Below are positions 36,380 to 45,218 of a stretch of DNA of 64,000 nt, one piece after another. The notes under the pieces were generated by a model, which was given only the letters and a program-made list of their open reading frames with translations, was not told the origin of the DNA and did not search any database. Position 1 is the stretch's first letter. Every line of letters starts with the position of its first letter. A program made the translations under genes and the position numbers. The stretch is from Catalinimonas alkaloidigena (GTDB lineage: Bacteria; Bacteroidota; Bacteroidia; Cytophagales; Flexibacteraceae). The DNA lies in the NCBI RefSeq assembly GCF_900100765.1, contig NZ_FNFO01000013.1, forward strand, positions 124,001-188,000. Reading direction: 5' to 3'.

Positions 36380-36796
36380 CTATATAATAAGGACTAGGGT
36401 TCCGCCGATGATCAGGGCCGCCCCCAGCGCGGTTTTGAGCGAAAGCGGCTCGCCCAGAAAGACCACCGAGAGGAGAATGGCAAGCGCCACACTGAGTTTG
36501 TCGACTGGTGCGACGAGCGACACCCGACCGATTTGCAACGCTTTAAAATAGAAGATCCAGGAAAGTCCCGTGGCCACGCCCGACAAGAGGAGAAACGTCC
36601 AGTTCTGCCAGGATAGCTGAGGCAACCCTGCCAGGGCCCCCCGGTACCAGACCAACCCCCAGGCAACCGCCAGGATCACCACGGTCCGAACGGCCGTCGC
36701 CAGGTCAGAGTCCACGCCACGAATGCCGACTTTGGCCAGCACGGCGGTCAGGGCTGCAAACAGGGCCGAAAGAAGTGCGTACGCCCACCACGTCAT
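36380..36796 (-). CDS. EamA/DMT-family membrane protein, single-domain form
   Basis: The start was set at MTWWAYALLSALFAALTAVLAKVGI; the longer frame is not protein-like. The 138-residue product has five hydrophobic segments and the EamA end signature (PVDKLSVALAILLSVVFLGEPLSLKTALGAALIIGG). Usual drug/metabolite transporters have two EamA units in one chain; this short form would have to dimerise. Substrate unknown. It is divergent from the sensor kinase gene to its right, with 143 bases between the starts. Confidence 0.88.
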   Translation of the reverse strand: MTWWAYALLSALFAALTAVLAKVGIRGVDSDLATAVRTVVILAVAWGLVWYRGALAGLPQLSWQNWTFLLLSGVATGLSWIFYFKALQIGRVSLVAPVDKLSVALAILLSVVFLGEPLSLKTALGAALIIGGTLVLII

Positions 36797-36939
36797 AGTA
36801 AAGAAGTTTAAGGAACCGTGTTGAGGAAAACCGGCACGTAGCTGTACGCAGCAGGCAGGACGTTGGTTGAGGGAGCGGGGGACGCGCGCTTTTCCCAACC
36901 GGTTCTGTGGAATTTTCCCAGAACCCTTACCTTCGATGT

Positions 36940-38667
36940 GTGCGTTACCGAAACCTGCAAATCGGCACCAAGCTGGCCATCGTGGTGGTGGTGCTCAACC
37001 TGAGCCTGATTGGCCTGCTTTCTCTGCTGTTCTTTCAGCAATTTCAACTGGCCCTGAACGAGCGGGTACTGCTGCAACTTTCGTCGATCCTGCAACTCAA
37101 AAAGGTGCAGATCGAGCGACTCTTGTCCGAAACTCAGGCGGAGTTAAACCAGACCGGAACCGTGCCCAAGGCGGCGGCGGTGCTGTTCGATACGCTTGTG
37201 GTGCGACAGGGGCCGCCGCTTACGCTGCACATACCGTCGTTGACTGCGCCCGTGCACTTGCCACCGTTGCGACGCAACGCGGGGACCATCCACGACCTGA
37301 CGCCTGCGCACCCGACCGGCCGGATGACGTTCGCGTTTCAACTGCCTGTCGACGGGCAGCAGGAGCGGTGGGTGGGCCTGACGCTCGATGCGGTGCAGGA
37401 GATTCTGTTCGAACGGACGGGCATGGGCGAAACGGGCGAGTCATACCTGGTGGGGCAGGATACCACCTTGCGGTCGCAGTCGCGGTTCTTTCCTCAGACC
37501 AATCCGACCCACCTGCGTGTTGCGACCGAAGGGGCTATGGCGGCGCTGGCCGGAAACGCCGGACACGTGCAAACCCACGACTACCGCGACGTGCCGGTGT
37601 TTAGTGCCTACGAACCTTTGGAAATCAACGGGTTGCATTGGGCCATTTTGTCGGAGATCGACGAGCGCGAAGCCTTGGAGCCGCTCCACCGCCTGCGCAC
37701 CCGCCTCTGGCTGCTGGCCGGAGCGGTCTTGTTCCTGACGGTGGTCGTCACTTCGCTACTATCGCGGGTGGTGACACAACCCATCGTATTGATGGAAAAA
37801 GTACTGAACACCATGTCGAAGGGCGATTTGTCGCCCGAAGTGCCCCCGGCTGCCAGCACCGACGAACTGGGCCGCATGCATGCCGCGCTGGCGCGGCTGG
37901 TGGGCGCACTCAAACAGACCATTGCCTATGCCGACCAGATTGGCGCGGGCGATTTTGAGGCCGATTACCCCCTGGCCAGTCAGGAGGATGCACTGGGGCA
38001 GGCGCTTTTGCGGATGCGCGATCAACTAAAAGCGTATCAGGAAAAAGAGCAGGCCTTCCGACGGGAAAACCAGCGCAGCCTGTTGCGAGGCGTGGAGACC
38101 GAACGGGCGCGGCTGGCCAAAGAGTTGCACGACGGCCTGGGACCGCTGCTGACCAGCCTGAAAATGCGCATCCAGGCGCTCCCCCTGACGTCTCCGGAAA
38201 AGGAGGTTCTGAAAACCCAACTCGACGAGACCATCCAGGAAGTGCGACGCATGTCGTATAACCTGATGCCCAGCGTGTTGCGCGATTTTGGCGTGGGCGA
38301 GGCCGTGCAGAATCTGGTTACGCAAATGCAGGGCATCACCAGTACACAGCTCCGGTACGTCAATTCGGTGGAAGAGGGCGTCGTCATCCCGGCTGAGGTG
38401 GGCACGGCGCTCTACCGCATTGCCCAGGAAGCCCTGCACAACGGCATCCGTCACGCGCAGGCCGCTGAAATTCGCCTGTCGATCACCACGTTCGAAGACC
38501 GCATCAGCTTCTATTACCGGGACAACGGCGTCGGTTTTGACACGCGCCGGGAGTACAGCGGGCTGGGATTGCGCAACATGCGCGAGCGAGTTTTGCTGCT
38601 GGACGGTATGTTTGTCCTGGAATCGGATGCCTCGGGCACGCTCCTCGAAATCGAACTACCACTGTAA
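36940..38667 (+). CDS. NarX-like membrane sensor histidine kinase
   Basis: Both candidate starts are GTG codons (36907 and 36940); 36940 is preferred because a TACCTTCG promoter-like box (36928-36935) overlaps the upstream part. The protein (about 575 residues) has TM1 (IGTKLAIVVVVLNLSLIGLL), a periplasmic Cache-like sensor, TM2 (WLLAGAVLFLTVVVTSLL), HAMP, a coiled linker, and HisKA_3 with the phospho-His about residue 397 (LAKELHDGLGPLLTSL). The ATPase shows ALHNGIRHAQAAEI, DNGVGFD and GLGLRNMRERV. It should phosphorylate the LuxR-type regulator encoded 158 bases downstream. The repeat between them may affect coupling. Confidence 0.92.
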   Translation: MRYRNLQIGTKLAIVVVVLNLSLIGLLSLLFFQQFQLALNERVLLQLSSILQLKKVQIERLLSETQAELNQTGTVPKAAAVLFDTLVVRQGPPLTLHIPSLTAPVHLPPLRRNAGTIHDLTPAHPTGRMTFAFQLPVDGQQERWVGLTLDAVQEILFERTGMGETGESYLVGQDTTLRSQSRFFPQTNPTHLRVATEGAMAALAGNAGHVQTHDYRDVPVFSAYEPLEINGLHWAILSEIDEREALEPLHRLRTRLWLLAGAVLFLTVVVTSLLSRVVTQPIVLMEKVLNTMSKGDLSPEVPPAASTDELGRMHAALARLVGALKQTIAYADQIGAGDFEADYPLASQEDALGQALLRMRDQLKAYQEKEQAFRRENQRSLLRGVETERARLAKELHDGLGPLLTSLKMRIQALPLTSPEKEVLKTQLDETIQEVRRMSYNLMPSVLRDFGVGEAVQNLVTQMQGITSTQLRYVNSVEEGVVIPAEVGTALYRIAQEALHNGIRHAQAAEIRLSITTFEDRISFYYRDNGVGFDTRREYSGLGLRNMRERVLLLDGMFVLESDASGTLLEIELPL

Positions 38668-38689
38668 GCGGGCGGGTGGCGTAGTGGGC

Positions 38690-38822
38690 AGAACGTAACG
38701 TGCGAGGTGTGACGTCTGAGATGCGAAGTGCGAAGTGCGAAGTGGAAAGAAGAAGGCATCCTGCACCGCACGTTAAGCCTTCACCGTTGAGCTTTCCACC
38801 CCTAACTCTAAAACGCGTTCAT
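38690..38822 (-). repeat. Dispersed intergenic repeat, copy B
   Basis: On the minus strand the core at 38782-38742 matches the core of the copy at 46353-46393 in 39 of 41 positions (GGTGCAGGATGCCTTCTTCT in both). It is followed by tandem TTCGCACTTCGCAC units. This copy sits between the sensor kinase and its response regulator. Confidence 0.75.
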
Positions 38823-38825
38823 GCT

Positions 38826-39455
38826 ATGGGATTCATCAAGGTTGTGATTGCCGACGATCACCAGCTTTTTCGGGACGGGGTACTGGCCTTGCTGGCTCGC
38901 GACGAAGACATTGATGTGGTGGGAGAGGCCGCTACCGGCGAAGAGGCATTGCACATCATTGCCCTACGCGAACCACACGTCGCGCTGATCGACCTCGGCC
39001 TGCCGGAGCGGCACGGGCTGGACGTGATCAAGCTTTTGCGCAAGCGCCATCCGCAGGTAAAGTGCATTGCCCTGACCATGCACGACGAAGGGCAGTATGT
39101 GGTGCAGGCGGTGCGCAACGGCGCGTACGGATACCTCCTGAAAAATGCTGACGAGGCCGAACTCAAGCAGGCCATTCATACGGTCTTCACCGGGAAAAAG
39201 TACTTTAATGCCTACATCTCGGAGTTGATGATCCAGAACATGGCCGTGCAGGGAAGTCAGGTGAAGAAGCTATCGCAACGCGAACAGGAAGTGTTGCAGC
39301 GCGTAGCCGAGGGAAAAATTACCAAGGAAATTGCGGACGAACTGAGCGTCAGTACCCGCACGGTAGAGACGCACCGCGTCAATATTATGAAGAAACTGGA
39401 CGTGCGTAACACCGCCGAACTGATCAAAAAAGCGGCCCAACTCAAGTTGATTTAG
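38826..39455 (+). CDS. NarL/FixJ-type response regulator
   Basis: The ATG at 38826 gives MGFIKVVIADDHQLFRDGV, the canonical receiver start; upstream codons belong to the repeat. The 209-residue protein has phospho-acceptor Asp56 (ALIDLGLPERHG), the conserved Lys in YGYLLKNAD, and a LuxR-type helix-turn-helix (LSQREQEVLQRVAEGKITKE, then VSTRTVETHRVNIMKKLDV). It is the expected partner of the kinase encoded just upstream and would bind DNA as a dimer when phosphorylated. Targets are unknown; the small secreted protein gene downstream is one candidate. Confidence 0.95.
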   Translation: MGFIKVVIADDHQLFRDGVLALLARDEDIDVVGEAATGEEALHIIALREPHVALIDLGLPERHGLDVIKLLRKRHPQVKCIALTMHDEGQYVVQAVRNGAYGYLLKNADEAELKQAIHTVFTGKKYFNAYISELMIQNMAVQGSQVKKLSQREQEVLQRVAEGKITKEIADELSVSTRTVETHRVNIMKKLDVRNTAELIKKAAQLKLI

Positions 39456-39569
39456 CTTCCTGATTTTTTGCAATTTCATCCGTATAAATACGGAGGGTAC
39501 GCTCTGTATTTATCCTCGTTAAAAAATACCATTTTTTCGAGAGAAAACTCCGCGCGTAAGGCCCGTAAG

Positions 39570-39595
39570 TTTGAGTAACGAATTGATCACTCAAA
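39570..39595. promoter_or_regulatory. Inverted repeat just upstream of the small secreted-protein gene
   Basis: TTTGAGT and ACTCAAA are separated by 12 bases and end 9 bases before the ATG. It could be an operator or a 5' UTR hairpin. A second imperfect palindrome (AAATACGGAG...CTCTGTATTT, 39487-39512) lies further upstream. Confidence 0.4.
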
Positions 39596-39604
39596 TTTAC
39601 CGAT

Positions 39605-39922
39605 ATGAAACGCATTGCCATTTTGCTCGTAGGCTTAGGTATGATAAGCAGTGTGGCGATGGCCCAGGAGAAACGGACTGAGTTGAAAGGGCCTAAAGCC
39701 AAGAATTACCGATACGACAAAAACTACACCGGAGGAACCGAAGTGTACTCGACGGGCGAAACCCGGGCAGAGTTGAAAGGCCCCGCGGCCAAAAACTACA
39801 GCCCTGCCCAAGATGAGGCGCGCACCGCTCGCTACGGGACGGTCGTCACGACCGGCAGCGAACGTACACAGCTCAAAGGACCTCGTGCCAAGAACTACAA
39901 GCCTTGGCGTAAAAAAGACTAG
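39605..39922 (+). CDS. Small secreted protein with three ELKGPxAKNY repeats
   Basis: The 105-residue protein has a signal peptide (MKRIAILLVGLGMISSVAMA) and a basic mature part of about 85 residues. This holds three copies of one motif: RTELKGPKAKNY (about 24-35), RAELKGPAAKNY and RTQLKGPRAKNY, spaced about 27 residues apart. The constant core is LKGPxAKNY. I recognise no family. The chain is probably unstructured and periplasmic or envelope-bound; the conserved lysines and tyrosine suggest binding to an anionic polymer or protein (inference). It follows the response-regulator gene in the same direction and is closed by a strong terminator, so it is likely a single transcription unit. Confidence 0.8.
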   Translation: MKRIAILLVGLGMISSVAMAQEKRTELKGPKAKNYRYDKNYTGGTEVYSTGETRAELKGPAAKNYSPAQDEARTARYGTVVTTGSERTQLKGPRAKNYKPWRKKD

Positions 39923-39950
39923 TCAACTAGTATACATAAGTGAATGAATG

Positions 39951-39987
39951 ACCTCCTGGGGAATCTCCGTTGCCCAGGAGGTTTTTT
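39951..39987 (+). terminator. Rho-independent terminator after the small secreted-protein gene
   Basis: A perfect 10-bp stem (ACCTCCTGGG at 39951-39960 with 39973-39982) has a 12-base loop and is followed by a run of T. Confidence 0.85.
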
Positions 39988-40006
39988 GTGTTTGAGGGGG
40001 AAGCAA

Positions 40007-42457
40007 CTACTGCTTCAGGAGCTTGCCGGTTAGGGCTTTCGCGCCGTCGCCGATGCGGACAAAGTACAATCCGACCGGCCATGTAGCCACCTCCAGCGAT
40101 ACTTCGTTTTGTCCGGTTTGCACTCCCACCGGCGTAGCAAAAATGCGTGTGCCGACCGGTGTGAACACCTCGAGTGCAACCAAACCGGAGGCTTCGGACG
40201 AGAAGCGTACCCGTACCGTGCTTTGCGTCGCCGGGTTGGGATAGAGACGCAGGCGCTGGCGGTCTTCCGGGGCGGCATCGTCCGCACGGGAGGTCGTTCC
40301 CGGATGGACCTTGAACGCCACGTCCTTCACAAAAGGAGGCAACGCCAGTTCGAGGTCGGTACTGCCTTCTACCAACGCCACCGGCGCGGACCCCATAGCC
40401 TGACCGGTTTTGGGATCGTAAAAGTCGCCCACGTAGTCTTGAAAAGGCGTCATCCCCGCCAGCCGAATCTTCACCCCGGCGAGCGGCGCGACGGTTGCCG
40501 GATCGGCCCATTCGCCGTACGATTGGTCGGTGACGTACCCGTACGCATGCTCCGGCCCCTGGTAGCCGTAGGCGCGGGCCTGGTTGATGGCCACGTTGGT
40601 GAATCGGAGCGACGCGAGGTTGATCCAGTCTTCGCCGCGGTTGTAGAGGCGAAACGTGTGTGTGCCCGCCGTAAGGCCCGGCAACGCATAAGTGCCGCCC
40701 GCCGTCATGGTCCAGGAGGTGAGCAGGTTGTTTCCGTCGTACACGTCGATGATCTTACTCCCGGAAGCCGACACTTCGGCCACCACCAACTGCAGTGTGC
40801 TGGTGTCTTGCAGCGTAATCTGAATCTGTACTTCCCGGTTGCGGTCGGCGCGCCAGGAGCCTTGCAGGTAGGAGCTGAACCCCGCCAGAGGGTTGGTGCT
40901 GCCGTCGGCCTGTACGTCGATCACGAACGGATTCGGGTCGTTGTAGCCATCCCAGTTGGCGTTGCCGGGTACCAGCGTCAGGGTCGTGGTGGCGTTGGCA
41001 GCCTGCGTAAACCCGAATTGCTGGGCCTGTCCGCCGGTATGCATCACCACGTCTTCGCCCTGCCAGTACGACGACAGCGGCGCGAACAGGCCGTACCAGT
41101 CGGCCCGGTCTACGTAATCCCAATACCAGAACAGGCTGGGGTTTTCGCTCATGGCGCCGATCCACTGCGTTTTCCGGACATGGTCGCCCCAGCGGTCGGG
41201 GTGGTTGGTGCCGGTGTAGTCGTTGTTTGTACCGAACTCGCCACAAAGCACCGGCTTGTCAAATTCCTCGATAAAACTTCGTCCCTGGTTGTAGATGACC
41301 TGTTCGACGTTGCTGGCGTAAATGTGGTACTGTACCTGATCGAGCGCGGCGTTGTCCTGCAACAGCGGCATGGTGGAGTTGTCTTGTCCGGTGCTGGTGC
41401 TGACCAGGTGCCCGTGCGGGTCGAGATCGTGCAGGTAGGTGCTCATCGTGTTGTGCCATGCGTCGATGGCGGCATCGGTGCCATCGGTGTATTCCACTTC
41501 GTTAAAGAGTTCCCAACTGAGGATGTTCGGTGAGTAGCCCCACCGCGCCACGATGTAGCGGTATAGCTTCTTCGTCTGGGCGATGGCGTCGGCGTTGGTA
41601 AAGAAATCAGCCGGATTGCTGAGGTAGCCACCGTTGGCACTGTTGTAGGGGTTTTCGTCCCAGTTAGGGTTGACGTTCGTCGAGACCTGCCCGTGGTGTT
41701 GCAGCACCAGTTGCAGGTAGATGCCCTTCTCGGCGCACAGGTTCAGGACGGAATCGAGCAACACCGACGCTTCCGGGCTGTAGCGGCCCAGCCCTGCGTA
41801 GACGTTAGACCAGTGGTTCGGACCCCATTCGATCGCCTGTCGCGCGAAGCCGGCGAGCCAGTAACGCATCCAGGTTATTTCGCCCGGTGCGAAGTGGTCC
41901 AGATAGTCGTGGTAAAAACCGGCCAGGTTGCCGCTGTTCCACGAAACGTTGAGCCCGACGGGGTAATAGGGAACGCCGTTGTCGAAGCGCATAAATTGCG
42001 GGTTGGTGGCGTCCAGCCGCACAAAACCCGGCGCTGCGCCTTCGTCGGTAGCGTCTAGCGTAACCGGAGCCGACGTGCCCGCAAGGCCGGAGGCTTCGGT
42101 GACCTGGATCGTAACGGAATAGGCACCCACCTCCATCGGAGTGAAGCGGAGCTGCCAGGTGGCCGCATTCACGTCAGGGGCATTCCAGCCGTCGCCGGTT
42201 GCGTTGAACGTGGTCGGAACGTGGTAAAAGCAGGGCATGGTCAGCGTAGCACCCGATGGAGTGGAGATGAGCGCGTCGACTTGCACCTCGTCGGGGTCGT
42301 ACGGGTTTGTGTAAGAGGTGCTGAGGGAAAACGTGGCCTCGGCGCGTCCAAAGACGGGCACGGTGGTGGCGGTAAAGGCTACGTCCGTGATGTCCACGGC
42401 GTGAGCACTCGTCGTCAGCAGAAGCCAGACGCATACCAAAAGGTAGTGGTGGTTCAT
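40007..42457 (-). CDS. Secreted GH5-like glycoside hydrolase with DUF5060-type N-domain and T9SS sorting domain
   Basis: The 816-residue protein has a signal peptide (1-20), a beta-sandwich N-domain of the DUF5060 kind (about 21-135), and a TIM-barrel catalytic domain (about 145-480). Glu320 in WELFNE is the expected acid/base and Glu407 in VLCGEFGT the expected nucleophile of clan GH-A. A region of about 130 residues after the barrel looks like a carbohydrate-binding sandwich (VAEVSASGSKIIDVYDG, TFRLYNRGEDWINLASL). The end is a type IX sorting domain (LYPNPATQ ... GKLLKQ). It should act outside the cell on a beta-glycan, but the substrate is uncertain. The gene is transcribed alone. Confidence 0.87.
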   Translation of the reverse strand: MNHHYLLVCVWLLLTTSAHAVDITDVAFTATTVPVFGRAEATFSLSTSYTNPYDPDEVQVDALISTPSGATLTMPCFYHVPTTFNATGDGWNAPDVNAATWQLRFTPMEVGAYSVTIQVTEASGLAGTSAPVTLDATDEGAAPGFVRLDATNPQFMRFDNGVPYYPVGLNVSWNSGNLAGFYHDYLDHFAPGEITWMRYWLAGFARQAIEWGPNHWSNVYAGLGRYSPEASVLLDSVLNLCAEKGIYLQLVLQHHGQVSTNVNPNWDENPYNSANGGYLSNPADFFTNADAIAQTKKLYRYIVARWGYSPNILSWELFNEVEYTDGTDAAIDAWHNTMSTYLHDLDPHGHLVSTSTGQDNSTMPLLQDNAALDQVQYHIYASNVEQVIYNQGRSFIEEFDKPVLCGEFGTNNDYTGTNHPDRWGDHVRKTQWIGAMSENPSLFWYWDYVDRADWYGLFAPLSSYWQGEDVVMHTGGQAQQFGFTQAANATTTLTLVPGNANWDGYNDPNPFVIDVQADGSTNPLAGFSSYLQGSWRADRNREVQIQITLQDTSTLQLVVAEVSASGSKIIDVYDGNNLLTSWTMTAGGTYALPGLTAGTHTFRLYNRGEDWINLASLRFTNVAINQARAYGYQGPEHAYGYVTDQSYGEWADPATVAPLAGVKIRLAGMTPFQDYVGDFYDPKTGQAMGSAPVALVEGSTDLELALPPFVKDVAFKVHPGTTSRADDAAPEDRQRLRLYPNPATQSTVRVRFSSEASGLVALEVFTPVGTRIFATPVGVQTGQNEVSLEVATWPVGLYFVRIGDGAKALTGKLLKQ

Positions 42458-42549
42458 ATCAGAAATTCTTATCCAAAAAAAGAGGTTCTCTACGGCGGAA
42501 CCTGCCTAAAAGTAGAGAATATGGGCCGCTTCGCAGGAAAAACGGAAAC

Positions 42550-42579
42550 AAAAAAGCGACGGCTTGTCAGCAGTCGCTT
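42550..42579 (-). terminator. Terminator of the tspO gene
   Basis: On the minus strand a 7-bp stem (AAGCGAC/GTCGCTT, arms 42573-42579 and 42554-42560) with a 12-base loop is followed by six T residues. It lies about 25 bases after the tspO stop. Confidence 0.7.
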
Positions 42580-42603
42580 GAAGAGGACACGAGGCGCGGT
42601 CGG

Positions 42604-43200
42604 TCAGGAGACCAGTTCCGGCAATTCTTCTGCCAAAGGTTCGGTTTCCAGGTACGGATCGGGGTTGTAGAGCGCCTGGTACCACGCCACCGAACTGGCA
42701 AACGACGTCCAGAGGCTCAGCGGCAGGTAGGCCCAGGCCAATTTCCGATCGTCGCGGTAGGCCAGCGTCAGGCTCGACAGCGCCACCAGCGTATCGGCTT
42801 GCGTCCAGGCCAGGGCCAGCACCGGACTCTTCTTCCGGAAATAAGCCCACCCGAACGTCATGAAGATCAGCCAGTGAACCCCCTGCAAGGCCAGGAGGGC
42901 GTTCCGGTTCTTGAGGGTTTTGCCTTCGTTGAGCAGACGCAACCCACCCCAGGTCAGGGCAATGTTGTTGAGGGGCCACGCCACCCCGAACAACCAAGCA
43001 GGCGGCGACCACGGTGGCGTCTTTTCTTTCTCGTAAAATTCGTCTTGTTCTTTATTGTCTTTGATGCTACCCGTCGAAATGCGTCCTATGACGGAAACGG
43101 CTCCGAGAAAAAGCGCACCATGCCACCACTTGACGGTGGGTTTTGAGGCGCCTGGGCGCATGTCGTTCAGGAGCGAACGGAGTTGTGTGGTCAGTGTCAT
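42604..43200 (-). CDS. TspO/MBR-family membrane protein
   Basis: The 198-residue protein has five hydrophobic segments. The family signature appears as PPWSPPAWLFGVAWPLNN, and helix 5 reads AWAYLPLSLWTSFASSVAW, both recognisable as divergent TspO. TspO proteins bind tetrapyrroles and cholesterol-like ligands and act in oxidative-stress or light responses. Both N- and C-terminal extensions (about 25 residues each) exceed the usual 155-residue length. It is followed on the same strand, upstream in transcription, by two further small membrane proteins, so the three may form a unit, though the gaps are 84 and 26 bases. Confidence 0.78.
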   Translation of the reverse strand: MTLTTQLRSLLNDMRPGASKPTVKWWHGALFLGAVSVIGRISTGSIKDNKEQDEFYEKEKTPPWSPPAWLFGVAWPLNNIALTWGGLRLLNEGKTLKNRNALLALQGVHWLIFMTFGWAYFRKKSPVLALAWTQADTLVALSSLTLAYRDDRKLAWAYLPLSLWTSFASSVAWYQALYNPDPYLETEPLAEELPELVS

Positions 43201-43284
43201 GCGATAACTTGTAAGGGATCTGGCAAAAAGGCCTATGCTTTAAACGCAGCGATTTCATAGGGGTTATGGCACGCCAGCCGGTGG

Positions 43285-43680
43285 TTAGCCCGCACGTTTC
43301 GTTTGCCGGGGGGACGTGAACAGCACCCAGGCAAACGCCCCGGCGAAGAGGGTGTAGAGGATCGTTAGGGGCAAAAAGAGTGAGAGGTGCGTCTGAAGCG
43401 TAACGGTGCCTTTGACCAGCGCAAGCGCGCCCACCGCAAAGTGCGCGAAATTGCCGAGGGCCACAGGGCGGCTGTAGATGCCGCCGATCAGCTTACTTTT
43501 TGCCATCCAGTTCAGCATCCCGAACCCCAGGTAGAGGGCGCTGGCCAGTTGCATCAGCAGCGTCACGGCGAGCGTATCGTTCCCCAGGTACCGCGCCAGA
43601 TCATCGGCCAGAAACGACCCCACTGTGCCCAAACTGCCTAAGAAAACTGCGCTGGCGGTCATTAAAAATTTGGAATTCAT
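43285..43680 (-). CDS. Small four-helix membrane protein, unknown function
   Basis: Two ATGs (43686 and 43680) are possible; MNSKFLMTASAVFLGSLG was chosen. The product (131 residues) has four hydrophobic helices (ASAVFLGSLGTVGSFLA, AVTLLMQLASALYLGFGML, ALGNFAHFAVGALALV, LFLPLTILYTLFAGAFAWVLF). The pattern of a small, DoxX-size bundle occurs often in Bacteroidota, but I cannot name the family. It lies between tspO and a six-helix membrane protein on the same strand, 26 bases from the latter. Confidence 0.75.
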   Translation of the reverse strand: MNSKFLMTASAVFLGSLGTVGSFLADDLARYLGNDTLAVTLLMQLASALYLGFGMLNWMAKSKLIGGIYSRPVALGNFAHFAVGALALVKGTVTLQTHLSLFLPLTILYTLFAGAFAWVLFTSPRQTKRAG

Positions 43681-43706
43681 GGTCATAGAGCGACGTGCCG
43701 GAACAT

Positions 43707-44288
43707 TTAGTGAGTCGGTTGAGGCGCAGGACGATTCCCGGATTCGATTTTCCGGTTGTGGAGGACGTAAATCGTCACCCCGTACAGCAAGACAATGGCA
43801 AACGGGATCGCCACGAAGCGGTGTTCCGGAAATGCATACCACAGCACAAGCACGACCAGCGTCCGGGCCACAGCATGGAAAGCGCCCACCCAGTGGTCGA
43901 TCATCCAGGTGAGCGGCAGCCACATCAGGCCGGTCAGGATACCGACGGACAGCGGCAGGGACGTCGGGTCCACAAGAAAGAAGGGAATGGCCAGCGCATA
44001 GACCAACAGGGCCTGCCCCACGGTCAGGAAAAACAGTTGGTCAAGTGCGTTTTTCGGTCGCGTGCGGTCCTTAAAATCTTCGCCCGTCCACTTCGAAATC
44101 GCCATGCCGAGGTACACAATGCTGCCGGTCATCCCGAACAAGACCCAGACCATGACGGTTGTCGGCAACATCAGGCCGGCAATGCCCACCACCAGCCAGG
44201 CGAATAACCCGGCCAGCGGCATGGCCAGAAATTTCCGGTTCTTGAAATCTTGCTTGTGCTCGTCGAGCGTTCGGTTAAATATAGGCAT
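43707..44288 (-). CDS. Six-helix membrane protein, possibly DUF7010-like
   Basis: The 193-residue protein begins with a charged amphipathic stretch (MPIFNRTLDEHKQDFKNRKF) and then has about six hydrophobic segments (AMPLAGLFAWLVVGIAGLML, TTVMVWVLFGMTGSIVYLGM and others). The layout reminds me of DUF7010 proteins, but this is from memory only. It is the first of three small membrane-protein genes in transcription order, ending with tspO. No catalytic motif is visible. Confidence 0.7.
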   Translation of the reverse strand: MPIFNRTLDEHKQDFKNRKFLAMPLAGLFAWLVVGIAGLMLPTTVMVWVLFGMTGSIVYLGMAISKWTGEDFKDRTRPKNALDQLFFLTVGQALLVYALAIPFFLVDPTSLPLSVGILTGLMWLPLTWMIDHWVGAFHAVARTLVVLVLWYAFPEHRFVAIPFAIVLLYGVTIYVLHNRKIESGNRPAPQPTH

Positions 44289-44415
44289 GGGAACAAATGA
44301 CGTGTGTTAGTCAAGGTGAAAAGAAGAAAGCGTGTCGGGCAAAAGCGTTGCCTCCCCTCGTAAAAACGAAGAGCACAGGGCGCCTTTCCTGAGAAGGCCC
44401 CACAACTCGAGTGAC

Positions 44416-45147
44416 CTAGAAACTCATGAGGTCGCGGAAGCGACTACTCTGGCGGCGCGAGACTTCGATCGCTTCGCTGGGAGTGGCGGCGGATTCGGTA
44501 CGGAGGTAGAGTTTGAGCGTGTGGCTGAACCAGGGCTCGATGCGGTCGATCCAGTGGATGTTGACGATGTGCTTGCGGCTGGCGCGGAAAAACGTGCGGC
44601 TGTCGAGGCGCGTCTCCATGTAGTTGAGCGTCCGCGGAATCATGGGGCGGTGCTCCCCGAAGTAGATGCGCGTGTAGTTGTTATCGACCTCGAAGAGCCG
44701 GATGTCGGCCAGCGGCACAAACCAGCAGCGGTCGCCGTCACGCACAAACACCTTGTCGTGCAGGCCGAGCACCTCGGGTGGCCCCGTTTCCGTGGGCTTT
44801 TCGGGAAGTTTGGTGAGGGCCGCCGCCAGCCGGTCGGGCTGGATGGGTTTCTGTAGGTAGTCGAGCGCATTCACCTCGAAGGCCTTCAGCGCGTAGGCAT
44901 CGTAGGCGGTGGTGAAGATCACTTCGGGCACGTAGTCGAGGCTTTCCAGCAGCGCAAAGCCGTCTTCGCCGGGAAGCTGGATGTCGAGAAACATCAGGTC
45001 GGGCCGGAGCGAGGCGACGAGTTGCCGCGCCTCGGGGGCATCCTGCGCTTCGCCGACGACTTCGACCTGTGGGAGGTCTTTCAGCAGGTGGCGGAGTTCC
45101 TGACGGGCCAGGCGAGAATCTTCGACGATGAGGGCTTTGATCGACAT
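44416..45147 (-). CDS. LytTR-type response regulator
   Basis: The 243-residue protein has a receiver (Asp55 in LMFLDIQLPG) and a C-terminal LytTR DNA-binding domain (about 140-243: FVRDGDRCWFVPLADIRLFE, FFRASRKHIVNIHWID). Such regulators bind pairs of direct repeats. It is encoded directly downstream of a LytS-like kinase, 71 bases apart, so the two form a two-component pair. Confidence 0.94.
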   Translation of the reverse strand: MSIKALIVEDSRLARQELRHLLKDLPQVEVVGEAQDAPEARQLVASLRPDLMFLDIQLPGEDGFALLESLDYVPEVIFTTAYDAYALKAFEVNALDYLQKPIQPDRLAAALTKLPEKPTETGPPEVLGLHDKVFVRDGDRCWFVPLADIRLFEVDNNYTRIYFGEHRPMIPRTLNYMETRLDSRTFFRASRKHIVNIHWIDRIEPWFSHTLKLYLRTESAATPSEAIEVSRRQSSRFRDLMSF

Positions 45148-45162
45148 GAAAGAAGGGAGCGT

Positions 45163-45200
45163 GAGAGTTTAGCGTGATGAGTTCAAAATGCAGAATTCAG
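45163..45200 (+). repeat. Fragment of the dispersed intergenic repeat
   Basis: GAGAGTTTAGCGTGATGAGT and the following bases resemble the AT-rich block of the copies at 46.3 and 49.9 kb (GAGAGTGATGAGT...). Only this block is present, in the 71-base gap between kinase and regulator genes. Confidence 0.4.
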
Positions 45201-45218
45201 CAATTCGACAAGGACACC

